NCBI GenBank assembly: GCA_018340375.1
Contig: JAFFJZ010000001.1
Span: 18,122,001 to 18,186,000 of the forward strand
Length of the DNA: 64,000 nt
Direction of reading: 5' to 3'
Source of the DNA: Gonatopus flavifemur
Taxonomy: Eukaryota > Arthropoda > Insecta > Hymenoptera > Dryinidae
The notes below the pieces were generated by a model. That model was not told the DNA's origin and made no database searches. It saw nothing but the letters and a program-made list of their open reading frames with translations. Below, piece after piece: positions 24,101 to 36,400 of the stretch. The position numbers and the translations under genes are program-made. Every line of letters begins with the position of its first letter. Within the stretch, counting starts at the first letter, position 1.

Positions 24101-27100
24101 GAGTAACCAACTCAACATAGTTGAATACACTATTCTTTCTCTTCAGAGTGCATGAAACAATAAATTGAAACAAAAAATAATAGCTTCAGTTGGTCCATCC
24201 ATTGTTTCGAACCCAAGCATACATTCGATTCTCATCAAATATATACATTTTATGAAGATGTTATTAAGATTTATTTTCATAATGATTCCAACATGTTGAA
24301 TAACTTTCATAAAAATTTTATGCCAGTTGTGGAATATGAAGTACCCTAGAAATGATTTTTCAGGACGTATTTTCATCAGCTCACGATCTGCTTGCTTCCA
24401 GATAATTAAAAGAGAAGCTGATTTATATGAAGTACATATTTCTAAAGCAATGGATGTGCAATGTGTGCATGAAGTCTCGTTGCTAATTAAATACCACGCT
24501 ACACCTTATGGCACAACCACGTTCTCTTTTTTTTTACGTCTCCCATTCAGCCGCGTGTCTTTGATACGTACTCATGCGCTCGAACACCTTTTCATATCAT
24601 CGTGTCATCAATTTTTAATACTCTCGTGTGGAAATATTGTATCCAAAAATAGCATTATACGCACCACGGCGTGGTTTATAATAATGAATATTATTCCAGA
24701 AAATCATTACATCAGATAGCAATTATCGTTTCGATACCAAGTATCATTTCACATCGGAAAGTGTATTATTGCTCAATCTTTTGAAAAATTGTACGTTAAT
24801 CATGGTATTGACTAATCATTTCAGCTTTCTACTCGTGTACATCATTGGAATGATAACGTGAGCAATTATATGCCATAATCCAGTAATTATTCTCTCAATT
24901 TGATGTACCTCAAGCATCGAGAGAGGAAACGTATGAGAATATTGACTCATTATATATGTGCTGCCACTCATCAGACAGCTTTATTGTGTTCGTGTTGATG
25001 ATAAGTGATTTTCTTCCCTCATTATCTTACAGACGCTGACGCAATTCATGGAGAAAAATGGAAATTATATTTACGTATTTAGTTTTCACAGAAATTCCAT
25101 ATTAATATCAGAATGATTAAATTCGACTCGAATGACTGTGTTGCGTACGAATAAGAGCAACGATGAAATTCGCATTATGTCTTCCAGTTGGAGGATGGCT
25201 AGGAAACGGGCGAGCAAAGATTCCCTGGCAATAGTTTGATCATAAATCTCTTGAAGAACATCTGGAAACGTCACATTTACATATACCAGGACATATTCCA
25301 CGCGCATTAGTTACGATGATTATGTTTTTTCCTGTTGAATACACTTCTGGAACTCGTATGAATTTCGATGAAATTTGTAGTATCGCAACGCTGTGGCAAA
25401 ACACGTAGCATTCACGTGAGCATCTTGCCAAAATAGTGCAAGTATCCTAATACTATAGGGTATCTACATACAATTTGATTGATTGCTCTGAACACTCGTT
25501 GTTCTATGTAGAATTTATCATGATCTTCCATCCGAAATTTTGACAGAAGCGTTTCATTTTATTCTACTACATCCAAACCATCATTATTTTTCTCTCACTC
25601 TCGAAATTCATCAAAATTCAATTACTTCTCATGCTAATCAAGACAAGTACGCGAAGTTACTCAGAATCTCATCTTGTTTTATATTTCGAGTTCTATTCCT
25701 TCATTCGCTTTTCATCTCTTACACGAACAACCTCATCTTCAGGCATTTAATTCCACTATTAACATGCTAATTACTTGACGTACGAGCACAACGAAAGTTC
25801 GTTGGAATAGATCATGACCTGTGTGACTTAATTCTAATATATTTCACAGTGAAGGAAATTGAAACCCTGTTGAAAAAGAGACACCCAGGAGGAATTGTAC
25901 AGTATCTATGAGCGAAGTTTATTCCCATTTGAATTCTACTCACTTCATTTGTTCGGAACTAATTTACAGATGTGATTACGTGACTTTTGTAATTCAGCAT
26001 TTCATGGAGAGAGAATATTCAGATATAGATTATTTGAAGCAAATTCGTAGAACAGTGCAACGTAAATTTTCTGTTTTTAATGTTGATTGAGTAGTTCCCT
26101 GTTATAATCGAAAGCAAAGTAGCATTCATCAAAAAAGAATCTGCCATTTCTTGTAAAACTTGCCTAAAAATTGACTGATAATGATGATTGTGCTTTGAAC
26201 ACTCAATTGGATGTTTTCTGACCAGTTTATATGGATAGAAACTGCACCACATCTTGGGCAGTAATTTACTAGCTTCCAAGGATGAACAAAGTTTCGTCCA
26301 GCTTCGATACATCGAACGAAAATTCTAACTGAGTCAGCAAAAATATTTGAATTCACGTTCCTTTGAAGTGAGGAATCGTTACGTGCTTTTTTATAGTATT
26401 ACAAACTGGGATCAAGTTTGCACATTCAAGACACAATAACTTGAGGATGTTTACAGCTCGCAAAAGTTCCATACGATTTTCGTCAAAATTACTTCCCTGT
26501 GTGGAAAAAAGGCAGGATAAATTGAGGTTGGAAATTGTCTAACGTTACTCGATAACCAATCAGTCCCACAAGTTTAACAAGTGCATATTTCGGGCAATCA
26601 AACTAATCCTCCATCGGACAACATGTGAAAAAATCTGTTCTCAATATCAACCAATAAACTTTTCAAATATGTTTTCCATAAATCTAACCAAATCTGAATT
26701 AATATCATTCATCGCTACATTAGAGATGGAATATTTTCACTTGAACATGAAAGAGGACCGTGTCGACACACCCACAATTCTCACTGTTCAACTTCTAGCC
26801 TATTTTCGTGTGAGTTTCTGCTTTTATATTGTGTGCATCAAACTTAAACCGCTAATTATATTTTTCCCCTCCAAACTAACAAAGTGTTCATATCACAGTT
26901 GGAAAGTCACACAATAGCGATAATCTGTGAGCATTAAGGAAAAATTATTGCTACTGAAGTGGATGCTTCTCATGTCAATTTGAAATAAATAATATTGTAA
27001 ATTATATATGTGATTTCTTCAAAGAGGGTGGGGGATTTTAAATTGTGACGTGAAATGTAATTAGGATTAATTATGTTGATAATAATTCAGGATTGTGTCG

Positions 27101-27520
27101 TGTTATTCGAGAATGAGCAAAAACTTGAACTTGATGGAATCTTTGGCACGAGGAGGGAAAAAATGTAATTTCTTCGGTGAAATATATGATGATAAATTTT
27201 TATGACCTTTTATATGAAGGTGAATTGCATGCCTTGGCGTTTTAGGTTGAAATTACCTTAGTTAATTCTTCTGAGAAACTAACCTCATTTCGGAGACATT
27301 TATTTAATTTTTAAAACAGAATGTGTGAATTCCCGAGTAAAAATTTTCTAATGAGTTTCCATTCGCATAAATACTTTGAGAAATCTTTTTGAAATATTCT
27401 AAAAGATATCTTGAAGAATTTTCCAATCTGTTTTACTTAGGACGGGAAGATATATTTCGAAGGCCGCAGAAAATTACTTGTGATATTTACCACAATTCGG
27501 AATAAAATTTTGGGCAGGCA
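21140..27520. other. Long non-coding stretch, nothing recognised
   Basis: About 6.4 kb of AT-rich sequence without a supported exon, RNA gene or terminal-repeat element. A small dyad (GTACTGTA-TTG-TACAGTAC) lies at 22613-22631. All open frames are under 135 codons and lack motifs. It is likely upstream intron or intergenic sequence of the LMLN gene. Confidence 0.5.
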
Positions 27521-27624
27521 AACCGGTAATGATTCTGAGTGAGCACAGTTGTTTCTGCCGAAGTCTGGCAAATACAATTTTGCCAGTCCAGTGCCATTCG
27601 TCAACTCTGGCTATTTCCACATGG
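27521..27624 (-). mobile_element. End fragment of the 157-bp-repeat element
   Basis: Read on the minus strand from 27624, it gives CCATGTGGAAATAGCCAGAG, then AATTGTATTTGCCAGACTTCGGC and CACTCAGAATCATTACCGG. That matches the left 105 bp of copies A and B. The rest of the element is absent. Confidence 0.85.
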
Positions 27625-29151
27625 CTACGCCACAAGTCTCTCGAAAGTTCATCAAAAAACCTTCACATCCGACTTCCGTTCGGTACTGGGTCTCATTTAG
27701 TAAGATTCATTATCTCAATCCATTCACAATCAATTGTTTAACTACCTCAATGCAGAATCCATGTACATTGATTTTTTGCATAGATGTTTAAAGTTTCTTT
27801 TGAGACTTTGTACAGCCTTCCTACACGGTGCATGAAGCAACTTTGGTAACTTGGTGAATTCAAGTAAAAATGTTCTCTTCAAGATGTCAACCGATCCCAA
27901 GAGAATACATAAACACTTCTAATTAAAAATTCAAAAGCTAGTCTTTGAATTATTCCCCTTCCTTCCATCTTTCTTTTCTTCCTTTCATCTCACACAATGG
28001 AAAATGTAACTCCTTTTTCTGCATTCCATGCTCTTTAACTTTGAACGAGATTGTTCAAAAATTCAATCAGTCGAATATATTATCATTGAGACTTCCTTTT
28101 CCTCCTGTCACAAACTATTATCATGAGTTCAAATTATGAATGAAAAAACAAAAATTCGTTCATATCAAAAGGTTCCTGGATGCTTCTTATAAGAGAAGAA
28201 ACTTCATCCTCGATCAGAGTCATGAATCTCCTCTAATTAGACCTTTATTTTCCTATTTTGGTCTCAATCGTGAGATTCGGGTAGTAACCGATGAAGATTG
28301 TCACGTACGAAGCCAGCAATCGATACCAAGAATAAGTAAAAACCTATTTTATCCGAATTCATATTGCTCTGGGCGATCAGAAACATCGCGAAGCGATATA
28401 CCACGTTTTTATCATACTGATAACTTGTTTTATGATCATAAGATAAAATACACCTTGAGAGTGAACTGTATTCCATTCATTATACACTGGGAAAAAAGTA
28501 TTCCAAATTCAACTATTAACACATCTTACAATATTTGACCCAAAGATATGCTTTGCTCACGATCAATGAAGAATTAGGCCCGATAAATGAAATTTCGTGT
28601 TCTCATTTCAACCATTCGCACTGTCATGTATCGACACGAATTTAGAGTTGGAGCATGTATTCGCTACTCTTTCAACTCGGGATTCTTAAACTCCTACCAT
28701 CCATCTCCCGTTGGAAGATAATCTCACAACGCGAGCATTCCCAGTTACGAGTATTAGTTAGGAAATTAGTTGGTGGAACCAACCAACGCTTCGTGGGAAA
28801 CTTTGAAAATTGGTACGGTCCGGCCGCCTAGCAAAAGCACCAGCTCCAGAGACAAGAGTTTTCCCCTTCGAGGGACACGTTCTCATGCATATACATTCTT
28901 ACAAACACATACGATAATCCTCAATATATATGCATTATACATAAAATCTCTAATATATATGGTATACGTATACATACGGCGGGTTAACGATATTACAGTT
29001 AATTTCGAACGAACCTTGTGTCGGTAGTCACTAGTCGATCCAACTGTATGTACCTTTCTGTTCTACAACATACATATTCAAGAGAGAATTTCCTGCTGCA
29101 GAGCACATGTAATTTCCTCATTCTGATATTTTGTTTCAATTTCTGTTGCAG
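27625..29151. other. Non-coding, intron-like approach to the LMLN microexon
   Basis: No element or exon recognised until the acceptor at 29150-29151. The last 25 bases form a good polypyrimidine tract (TTTTGTTTCAATTTCTGTTG). Confidence 0.5.
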
Positions 29152-29182
29152 GTTGGACGATGAGAAATTGGACCTGATCAAC
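29152..29182 (+). CDS. LMLN: Leishmanolysin-like peptidase, 31-nt microexon
   Basis: The acceptor (TTTCTGTTGCAG, ending 29151) and donor (GTGAGTACAG, from 29183) bound 31 nt. The first base completes a codon begun in an upstream exon, and the next ten codons read LDDEKLDLIN, ending in phase 0. This joins in frame to the exon at 58334 (NTILPEAVHFWERAL). The joined peptide matches the conserved segment of leishmanolysin-like M8 metallopeptidases (LMLN, Drosophila invadolysin), in which a YRLxxEKxxLIN-type motif is followed by LPEAVxFWxxALxVR. The family is a zinc endopeptidase involved in cell migration and mitosis. The HExxH active site lies further C-terminal and outside this window. The exon carrying the signal peptide and the residues before LDDE is not found upstream in the window. 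Assignment rests on remembered family motifs, not a search. Confidence 0.85.
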
Positions 29183-29552
29183 GTGAGTACAGAACAAAAA
29201 CAAATTATATTACGAGTTACGGTCAGCATTGATTCGCGAATGTTCGTCAATAGTTTGAACGCGAAGAATTGGGAAGATAGCGCGTTCGGAATACCGTAGA
29301 TCCACGAATCTAAAGAATTTATTAATAATTTCATCAGTGCGGGAATGGGTTGTCATTTATTCAGCAAAGATGAGAGAAATACATGCTGTGGAAATGTGTA
29401 TCGGATATATCATTTTGAAGATGTCCTCGTAATGTGTTTAGTGCACAGTTGGAAATTTTGTGTGAATCTGTTAGAGAATCCGTGTGTCATGAATTTTTTG
29501 TTAAATATTGACGCTCCTTGTGTAATCAGGTCTCAACTGTGTGACGAGCCCG

Positions 29553-30181
29553 TCAAAGTTTGGGTCGTGTGACGAACTCGTCATTGAATTCCGGGACCTG
29601 CAACAGAGAAAAGATTAATATAACGCACTTGATAGGTTTAGTATGGAGACGACACAGCCTTACCGTAACCGTATTACTTTGTTGGGGTGCAACCCTACTC
29701 CCTCGTCCCACCGGTCTCAGAAGGTGAAACCTGTAAAGAGTTGACAATTAGAAGAATAGAATTCAATAATCAAAACATTGAATAAAGAGATAGGTGGCAT
29801 ACCTTTTGTAGTCACCACTTAATCCAGCGCTAGTGACCCGAGTGAAACATAGCCTGTGAAAAATAGAGAGAATCAATAAGGGTCAATGAAGTTAACAAAA
29901 GGAACGATACATTACTCACCACGCGAAGTTCCAAAAGTTGCCTGTAAATAGAAAGATTATTAGAATAAGTAAAGGGAAAAGAGAATACGTATTGAACACG
30001 AAAATTATATATTACCTGAATAGAGACATAATCCGGATGATCGCGAGGGAAGTTCCCGGGGAATTTCGGTCCTTCAAAAGCACTTGGAAGGTAATTTTTC
30101 CACTGAACACTCGCGAGTATACACTTGTTAAAAACGCGATGCGAAAGGGATGACAGGTTGTAAACAAACCTGGTCATCCAT
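29553..30181 (-). other. Antisense array of exons with five 66-74-nt introns
   Basis: On the minus strand five GT-AG introns follow each other: 30169-30103 (67 nt), 30015-29942 (74), 29919-29854 (66), 29802-29731 (72) and 29663-29598 (66). Donors include GTAATA, GTGAGT, GTATGC and GTAAGG. The last four acceptors have T-rich tracts ending TTTACAG, TTCACAG, TTTACAG and TTGCAG, with CTAAT- or TTGAT-like branch sites. The first intron is weaker (GTTTGT donor). Exons are 30181-30170 (from an ATG), 30102-30016 (87 nt), 29941-29920 (22), 29853-29803 (51), 29730-29664 (67) and 29597 onward. Spliced, the ATG frame (MDDQ-WKNYLPSAFEG...) is open for 51 codons to TAA at 29821-29819. A different frame stays open for 80 codons from exon 2 across four junctions to TGA at 29555-29553 but has no ATG. 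I recognise neither product. The exons are GC-rich and the introns AT-rich, as in real genes. Confidence 0.55.
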
Positions 30182-30740
30182 GTTGAATTTCCCAGTTACT
30201 GACCGCGCATGTGCAGGGTGTGTTCAATTCGATCCTCAAGCGAGACGATCGATAGTATCGAGGTCGACCCTGGTTTGCGCGGCAACCGATAGGGGTCGGA
30301 GTCGCTCGTGATTTGAAAATAATTCAAGCCGGGAATAAAACGAGGTACCCGAGAGGTATTCGGCACTTCACTATCCAGATCGAAGCTGATACCGCAGTAG
30401 AGATCACAGAGATAGCTGAGTCCGTTGGGTGCTTGCATCCAACGTTAGCTAGGCTTGATTTAGGGCCGGGGATGGTCAGCTGGAGAGAAACCGCTGCCTC
30501 AGAGTGAACGCTGGTTAGGGCACTACATGACGGGGATGGTGATAATACTCCTACGTCATAAGGGGCAAAATCCAGCCCATGAGGTTAGTTAGCAGCCACC
30601 TTCTCACGGCTGAAGATACTGTTGAACTCGCCTTTACAAGGCGGATTGCTTGAATTTTCCGTTAGATCTTGGATAGATTCATTCGGAATCCATCAGGGCA
30701 CTCGGTAGCCAGCTAGAATCCAAGACCTCCAGATCTGCGA

Positions 30741-31153
30741 CGTGATTGGTCTCCTTCCGAGACGCACGTTCGCCTTGTCTTTTGCAAAAACCTAGTTTGT
30801 TAATAAAATAACTTTAGATTTTCGAGTCACGCGATTGGTCCGCGAGTAATCGGTCGTTTACAATCGCCGCGCGCATTATTCCGTTGGAACCGCGCCTTGT
30901 CATATCATTGAGAGTCGCCGCGTACTATAATATACGCCTTGTTTCCGTTAGATCCGGTCGAATTTCCAAACCTTTTAACGTCTCCGCGCAGAACTCGTGT
31001 GCACACGTTAGGAATAGTCGACCTAGGGTCTGAGACTGTAATTATTCCTAGAGTTGACTAGTTTATATGATATTGTATTTTATTTAAATTTTATTCTTGT
31101 CCATTCACGAACTGACCAGTTCGATCGTTTGTATTGAAGAGTAATTCAATAAA
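30741..31153 (+). promoter_or_regulatory. Promoter and poly(A) signals of the LTR-like unit
   Basis: Two inverted CCAAT boxes sit in similar contexts (CGTGATTGGTC near 30741 and CGCGATTGGTC near 30830). A TATA-like ACTATAATATA follows at 30924-30934 and an AATAAA at 31148-31153, then T-rich sequence. This order fits U3, R and U5 of a plus-strand LTR. Inferred from motifs only. Confidence 0.45.
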
Positions 31154-32289
31154 TGTCTATTTGATTTGTTAAACATTCAAAACTCGTCTCGTTATTTTTG
31201 ATGTTAATAATCTGTGACCCGCATAATTTGAGGGTAAATTCTTGAATTCACGATATCTCGATATATCAACGCGTCAGGGCCTTTGAAACGAAACGTCACA
31301 ACTGATTTTTCATGTGGAATCATTCAAAGAAGTGGAGGAAAGTTTCAAAATGATACAAATTTTATTCAACTCCAGATTGAACATAAAAAGTATGTTATTC
31401 TTCATTACCAAGCGGGGATCGCCAGTGGTGGGTACTACTTTTTGATAAAAGATCCATATACGCGTAACTTTGATACTCGTCATCCATTTTGGTTTCGGCT
31501 CCCATTCTAATGGGGCTCAGTTTTCTAGATATGCGAATCTGAAGATCGAGTGCAAGTTGATATACGCAAAGAAAGTACCCCAATCCAAGTGATAGAGCTT
31601 CAACGTCCGGTCTCGACGATGCGTGTTCAATCCTCATTGCAGGCTATTCTTTTCAATTTATTCTTATGCATTGTTTCAACATGAACAAAAGTGCGATTTT
31701 CACATTCAATTTACGTGAAAAAATCCATAAATTACATTTTTCAACTGTTAATTCAGTACTTATTTTGAATTTCATTTGACAGTACTTATGTATTGAATTT
31801 ACACGATAGGAAATTCCAATGGATAATGGCATATTATTTATATCAAGCTTCGGTTATTAGCTGACACAAACACATTACGTTGAATCGACACAAAAATTTG
31901 TGTGGACCATTTGGGACATGTGAAATGTGTTGAATTTAACACGAAATTTCCAACTGTGTGGGAATCGCGGGATGATCCTCCACTGGAGTAGTTTCGAAAA
32001 GTTCCAAATTTCCAGTTGTTTTGCATATACACCGTTGAAAAAAATTGGAATCTTCCGGTAACCAGGAACTGGAAAATTTTTCCGTATTTTACGTACAATT
32101 TCATGTTTTTCGCTTCAATTTTCCAGTATCAATACAAGAATCTTCCGGAAGTGTACTGAAATTTCTATGATTTATATATAATTTTCTAGCACAAATTTCA
32201 CAGGTTGATTGCTTCCAGTTCGGTACTGAAATGTTTCCGTACATGTATTCCACAGCGTGAGATCTAGTACCTCCTTAGCAGAAATCATT

Positions 32290-32520
32290 CTACCCAATCA
32301 GAATTTAACAACTGGCGCTGTACCACGCCAGTACCGACTAAGACTGGCGGGGTACTGGTGGTCTGTACTGCAGCAGCACTGGCATTCGTCCGAAATGATA
32401 ACGCTTTTCCATACTGGGTACGTGCTAGCCGACTCTTGGGGGCCCAATACTGGCACTGTACTCTGCCCGCTGTCAACATTGGCATACTTCGGTTGTTTCT
32501 GATTGGGTATAGCCACCTGA
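32290..32520. repeat. GCCAGTAC/GGTACTGG-rich block
   Basis: Several short motifs (CACGCCAGTACCGAC, GGGGTACTGGTGG, CAATACTGGCACTG) resemble those of the 157-bp-repeat element at 19864 and 53506, but its ends are not visible. The block is open in four overlapping frames on both strands, a result of its base composition rather than coding. Confidence 0.4.
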
Positions 32521-32663
32521 TAGTTAATGTCAAGGTCCTTTCTAGTGACTAGCTTCAATGCAAGAGCCTTGACAGGTGGTAGACAACCGCTATAATCATT
32601 TCCACTAGGGCTGGTACCATCTTTTCAATTTTGTTAGTTCTGCATGGGGAAAACAAATGTGTT

Positions 32664-32857
32664 AAAAAGTTCCATAATTTATTGGGAATCAGGGCCAGTC
32701 TGTGACGCATAGAGTTATTTACTTGAATTCACCCCCAACAATACCATGTCTGAATGTATTTCTACAAGAATTTATGGTACATTTGACAATATATTCAAGT
32801 GGATAATTTCATCCGTCACAGACTGTCGCTGATCCTCAATAAATTATGGGACTTTTT
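32664..32857. mobile_element. 194-bp foldback MITE
   Basis: The left arm (32664-32732, AAAAAGTTCCATAATTTATT...CAGTCTGTGACG) pairs with the right arm (32789-32857, inverted AAAAAGTCCCATAATTTATT...CAGTCTGTGACG) at roughly 80-85 percent over about 69 bp. Loop about 56 bp. No coding content. Confidence 0.85.
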
Positions 32858-33157
32858 GGAATATATTCCTTCGCGTATGGCATTTCAACTTTACTAATAA
32901 TTGAACTCTGCTTTGTAACAATACAGAATATGTAAAGAATTTTTGAAAACTTGTTACGAAGCTGTTTAAATTTTTTACAAATTTATTTGAATCGAATAAG
33001 TTTTTTCAACTAATCACAAATCTTATTTTACCCAAAGATGGTTTGTTCATAATCAATAAACCTCCTTTGTCACAAACAAATTCTTCTCTCAGTGTAGAGT
33101 TGTCCGGGTATCACTTTTCATCAGGTTGGGTCGAGTATCCATAGAGATATAAAAATA

Positions 33158-33419
33158 CACTGTGAAAAATTGCTTCCTAAATTTCATAGAAATGTATGTG
33201 AAGCAATTAACATATACATTTTGTATTGAATTTTCAAAACTTCTTTGGCTCTTCATATGAAATTTCATGATATCTCATACAGAATTATAATTTTTATATG
33301 AATTTTAATACATTTCGCAGTAAATTTCATGAATTCATGATTGAACTTGATTTCAATTACAAGTTTCAGAATTTTCATATACATCTGATATCGGAAATTT
33401 CAGAATATTTTTTACAGTG
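33158..33419 (+). mobile_element. CACTGTAAAAAAT MITE, copy 1
   Basis: Ends CACTGTGAAAAAT (left) and CACTGTAAAAAAT (inverted right), flanked by TA (33156-33157 and 33420-33421). It is 262 bp. Nearly the same sequence occurs in reverse orientation at 52772-53033, with shared internal text such as TTTCATGAATTCATGATTGA and TGATTTCAATTACAAGTTTC. Confidence 0.9.
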
Positions 33420-33421
33420 TA

Positions 33422-36400
33422 GAGGAGGTAAGTGGGCCGAAACGTGTACGACCGGGTAAAAAGAGAGAAGGATAGAGGAGTTCTGAGACAACTTCGCTGA
33501 TTGGTTAACCAGAGAACTCCTGTATTGGTCTCTCTTTTATCCAATGGTTCTTTTCCACTACCAGATTTCGCCTGACTCTTCTTCTCTATTCTTATATCTC
33601 TATGCGAGACTACCCGAATCTTGTTGGAAATTTCCAAATCATGAGATACTGAACAATCAATTACGGCCAACGTAAGTTCAATCAAGTTCAGTAATACACA
33701 GAGAAAAAGCAACGTGTATGTTCTCACGAATGTAGGGTGAATTTCATATAACTCATTCGAGTATCTAAATCTCAACATTGTTCGCGGAGATGAATCTCGT
33801 ATACGTTGAAATGAAATTTCAATGATATAATACGACCCAGGATATTTGAAAATTTGAACAGCAACATAGAAACCCTTCTTCACTCGTATTTTACGTTCAA
33901 TAAAATATTAAATATTGAATATGTATAACACTGTTTTCAGGTTAAACGAGGTAAGAATTTAATTTAAAAACCATAGGGAAGTAAGACATACAACTCTTGT
34001 GCTTTAATCAAGTGAGTCATAATATTTACGAACCCTCGTGGATCGTGTTGGATATTTTATAGCTGTAATCGTCATCACCGCGAATGGAAATTCGCAACTA
34101 TTATACCACAGCGCGAACTGTTATCGCTTCGTTACTCTCTTTAGCACCCACATACACACAACAGCTAGTCAAGTAAACTTTCCCACTTCATAAAATAACC
34201 TCAGTGAATGCTGAAATTTATTTTACTCTCTCGCGAAATATATTTTGCATTGTGTTGTTTCATTTCCTTACATGTGAAAAACAAATAAACACGGATGAAA
34301 GATAAGGGAAGCGGTTAGCGGTTTCCCTCGATCGTTTTCTTGCAACAAAATCTTCACGTCAAATATATGTAGTATCTGCATTCGTTAGGTCACATAATCC
34401 ATGCATTACCGTACCTATAATTGCGAAAGCTTGTTTCCCCTTTGGTGGAACCTAGAACAGCAGGACACAGTTAATACAATACGAATCTACAGCAATGGAT
34501 AGGGTAAATCTGGAAATGAAGCGTGGCACAGAGATGCCGTTATCCACGTGTATGTGTGTATCCACATATATCCACATACTCGCATTTTCCTGCGTTGTAT
34601 CAAATGTTGTATGCCACGACGGTGGTGTGACTACGTCATGACCGTCTGTCTAATGCCCGAGTTCATGCGCACATAGCTGTACACGCCAAATAACCGGAAA
34701 TTACCGTGGAGCGTTTCAATCAGTGTGGAGTTAACGCTTGAATACTGCGGTAGAGAAGAGAGATGAGGAAAAGGGTAGGGGGTTGATGAGAGGATAGAGG
34801 TAGAGGGAAGGAAGAGGCATTGTTGATTTCGCATGATAGCGGCTCTCATGATTATCTCGCGAATCGGGTCAGTATATTCCCTTTGAAAACCGATGATCAT
34901 TGCGTGTAACCCTTATTAAATGCCTCTCTTTTCCATCCCCCCGCTCAAAAAGTGTTCACACGTCAAATTGACTGCTTGGAAAAGAGTATCGTGAATCGAG
35001 AAGGTGTCATTATCTTCTACAGACTTTCATATTTTTCTCTGAATTATCATTTCATTTCTTATTGGTGAAAATTTTTGCTTCTATCAAACCGTTGTTACTC
35101 TTACAATAATGGTTTCATATTTTGCATTCTAGAATGATAACTGTAATCCACTGAAATAGCTAGTGCATATTCAACGTGGTTGGAATGATGAATGGTACTA
35201 TCATTATGGTTCTAATATTGTTCTCCTTCCTCTTGTGGAACGGTAATGAGGAATGCATAAACATTAGAGATCAACATACTCGCAGGAAAATGAAGGAGGA
35301 TAATTAATAAGAATTTCTGGAATTCATAATCACCTTCATGACGAATTCTCGAATTGCCGATAATGCGAAAAAAGTAGAATTCGTGTATAAATTTACGGAA
35401 TAACTTTCAGGAATTGACAAGAAAGTGGTAGGAACAATCTCATCTTCTCCGTTCCATTTCATTATTCATATTTTACATTTGAATTTCATTCAGAAAGGAG
35501 AGAGTGGAATTTGAAGATGAAATGAGAAAAGTTTCATGAAAGAAGATGTTGGACGCACAATGATGTGCAGAGAACAATAGATAAGAAGACTGATGAGAAT
35601 AAGAAAAGAGAGGCTATTCGTTATCCGTTATTGTTGAGCACAACAATTGTGAGAATCTTTTTTCGTATATCCATTAAAATGTATATACTACGGTATACAG
35701 TCGCGTACAAGGTTAATAACTGGAATGATGCTAAATTCAAAACATTTCATTCGCACATGATCGTTCTTATACATATTCACTTTACCATACATACCTACTT
35801 AACATACGGACGAATTATATCACGAGCGGGGTAATTAGTGTACCAGGTGTCTGGTATTCAAAGTCGGTTTCTAAGGTGGATGGAAGTTCGAGTTGAGTGT
35901 TTAACACGGAATGCAGGAGAATGAATTTAAATGTTGTTGTTAGTTCGTCGACCGCGTTCCGTTACAACTGCAGAGAAGTTGCCGCATTAACCAACTACCC
36001 TCCACCTTTACGCATTTACCTTCATATTCTTCTCCTACGTACAGAAATATACACATGAGATCTGGTGCTCGATCGTAAATCACTTTGGGCTGGCCGACTG
36101 GTGTCTGAATTCACATTTCTCTCTTCCTTTCTTTCATTGTTCGCGAAACTTTGGTGTCTCAAATGAAAGAGAAGACGGACGAAAAAAGCGTAAAGTATGC
36201 AGGAAGAGGGAAGGGAGGCCGGAAAAGAACGTGCTTGGGAAAGAAGGTGCAAAAAAAAAGGAATAAAAACCAACACTAATTCTCGAAGAAACTCTCCAAG
36301 TATTTTCTATGGGGGCGTTGAAATTCTAAAACGGAATCCAAAGTTGAACCATATTTTTAGTCGCGTTCTTTCAAAAGAGATTTGATTTTTTCAAAATTCA

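Larger units (their letters stand above)
29540..31300 (+). mobile_element. Solo-LTR-like unit, TGTGACG...CGTCACA
   Basis: A 1761-bp unit begins TGTGACG and ends CGTCACA, with ACTG directly repeated at both flanks (29536-29539 and 31301-31304; AACTG if one base is shared). This is the TG...CA plus short duplication arrangement of an LTR. The second half is GC-richer than its surroundings and has promoter- and poly(A)-like signals on the plus strand. The first bases are repeated (TGTGACGAGCCCGTCA at 29540 and TGTGACGAACTCGTCA at 29568). No gag or pol is present, so a solo LTR of a Ty3/gypsy-like element is the simplest reading. The unit is unusually long for an LTR and contains an antisense spliced array in its first 640 bp. 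A captured gene in some other element is the alternative. Confidence 0.6.

Noticed and set aside
13640..29182. Splicing of the 13640 exon directly to the LMLN microexon
   Set aside because: The first leaves one base over and the second needs two, so the reading frame would be wrong; also the peptide does not resemble the LMLN N-terminal region.
32257..32558. Four overlapping open frames
   Set aside because: Caused by GCCAGTAC-type repeat sequence related to the 157-bp-repeat element, not by a gene.
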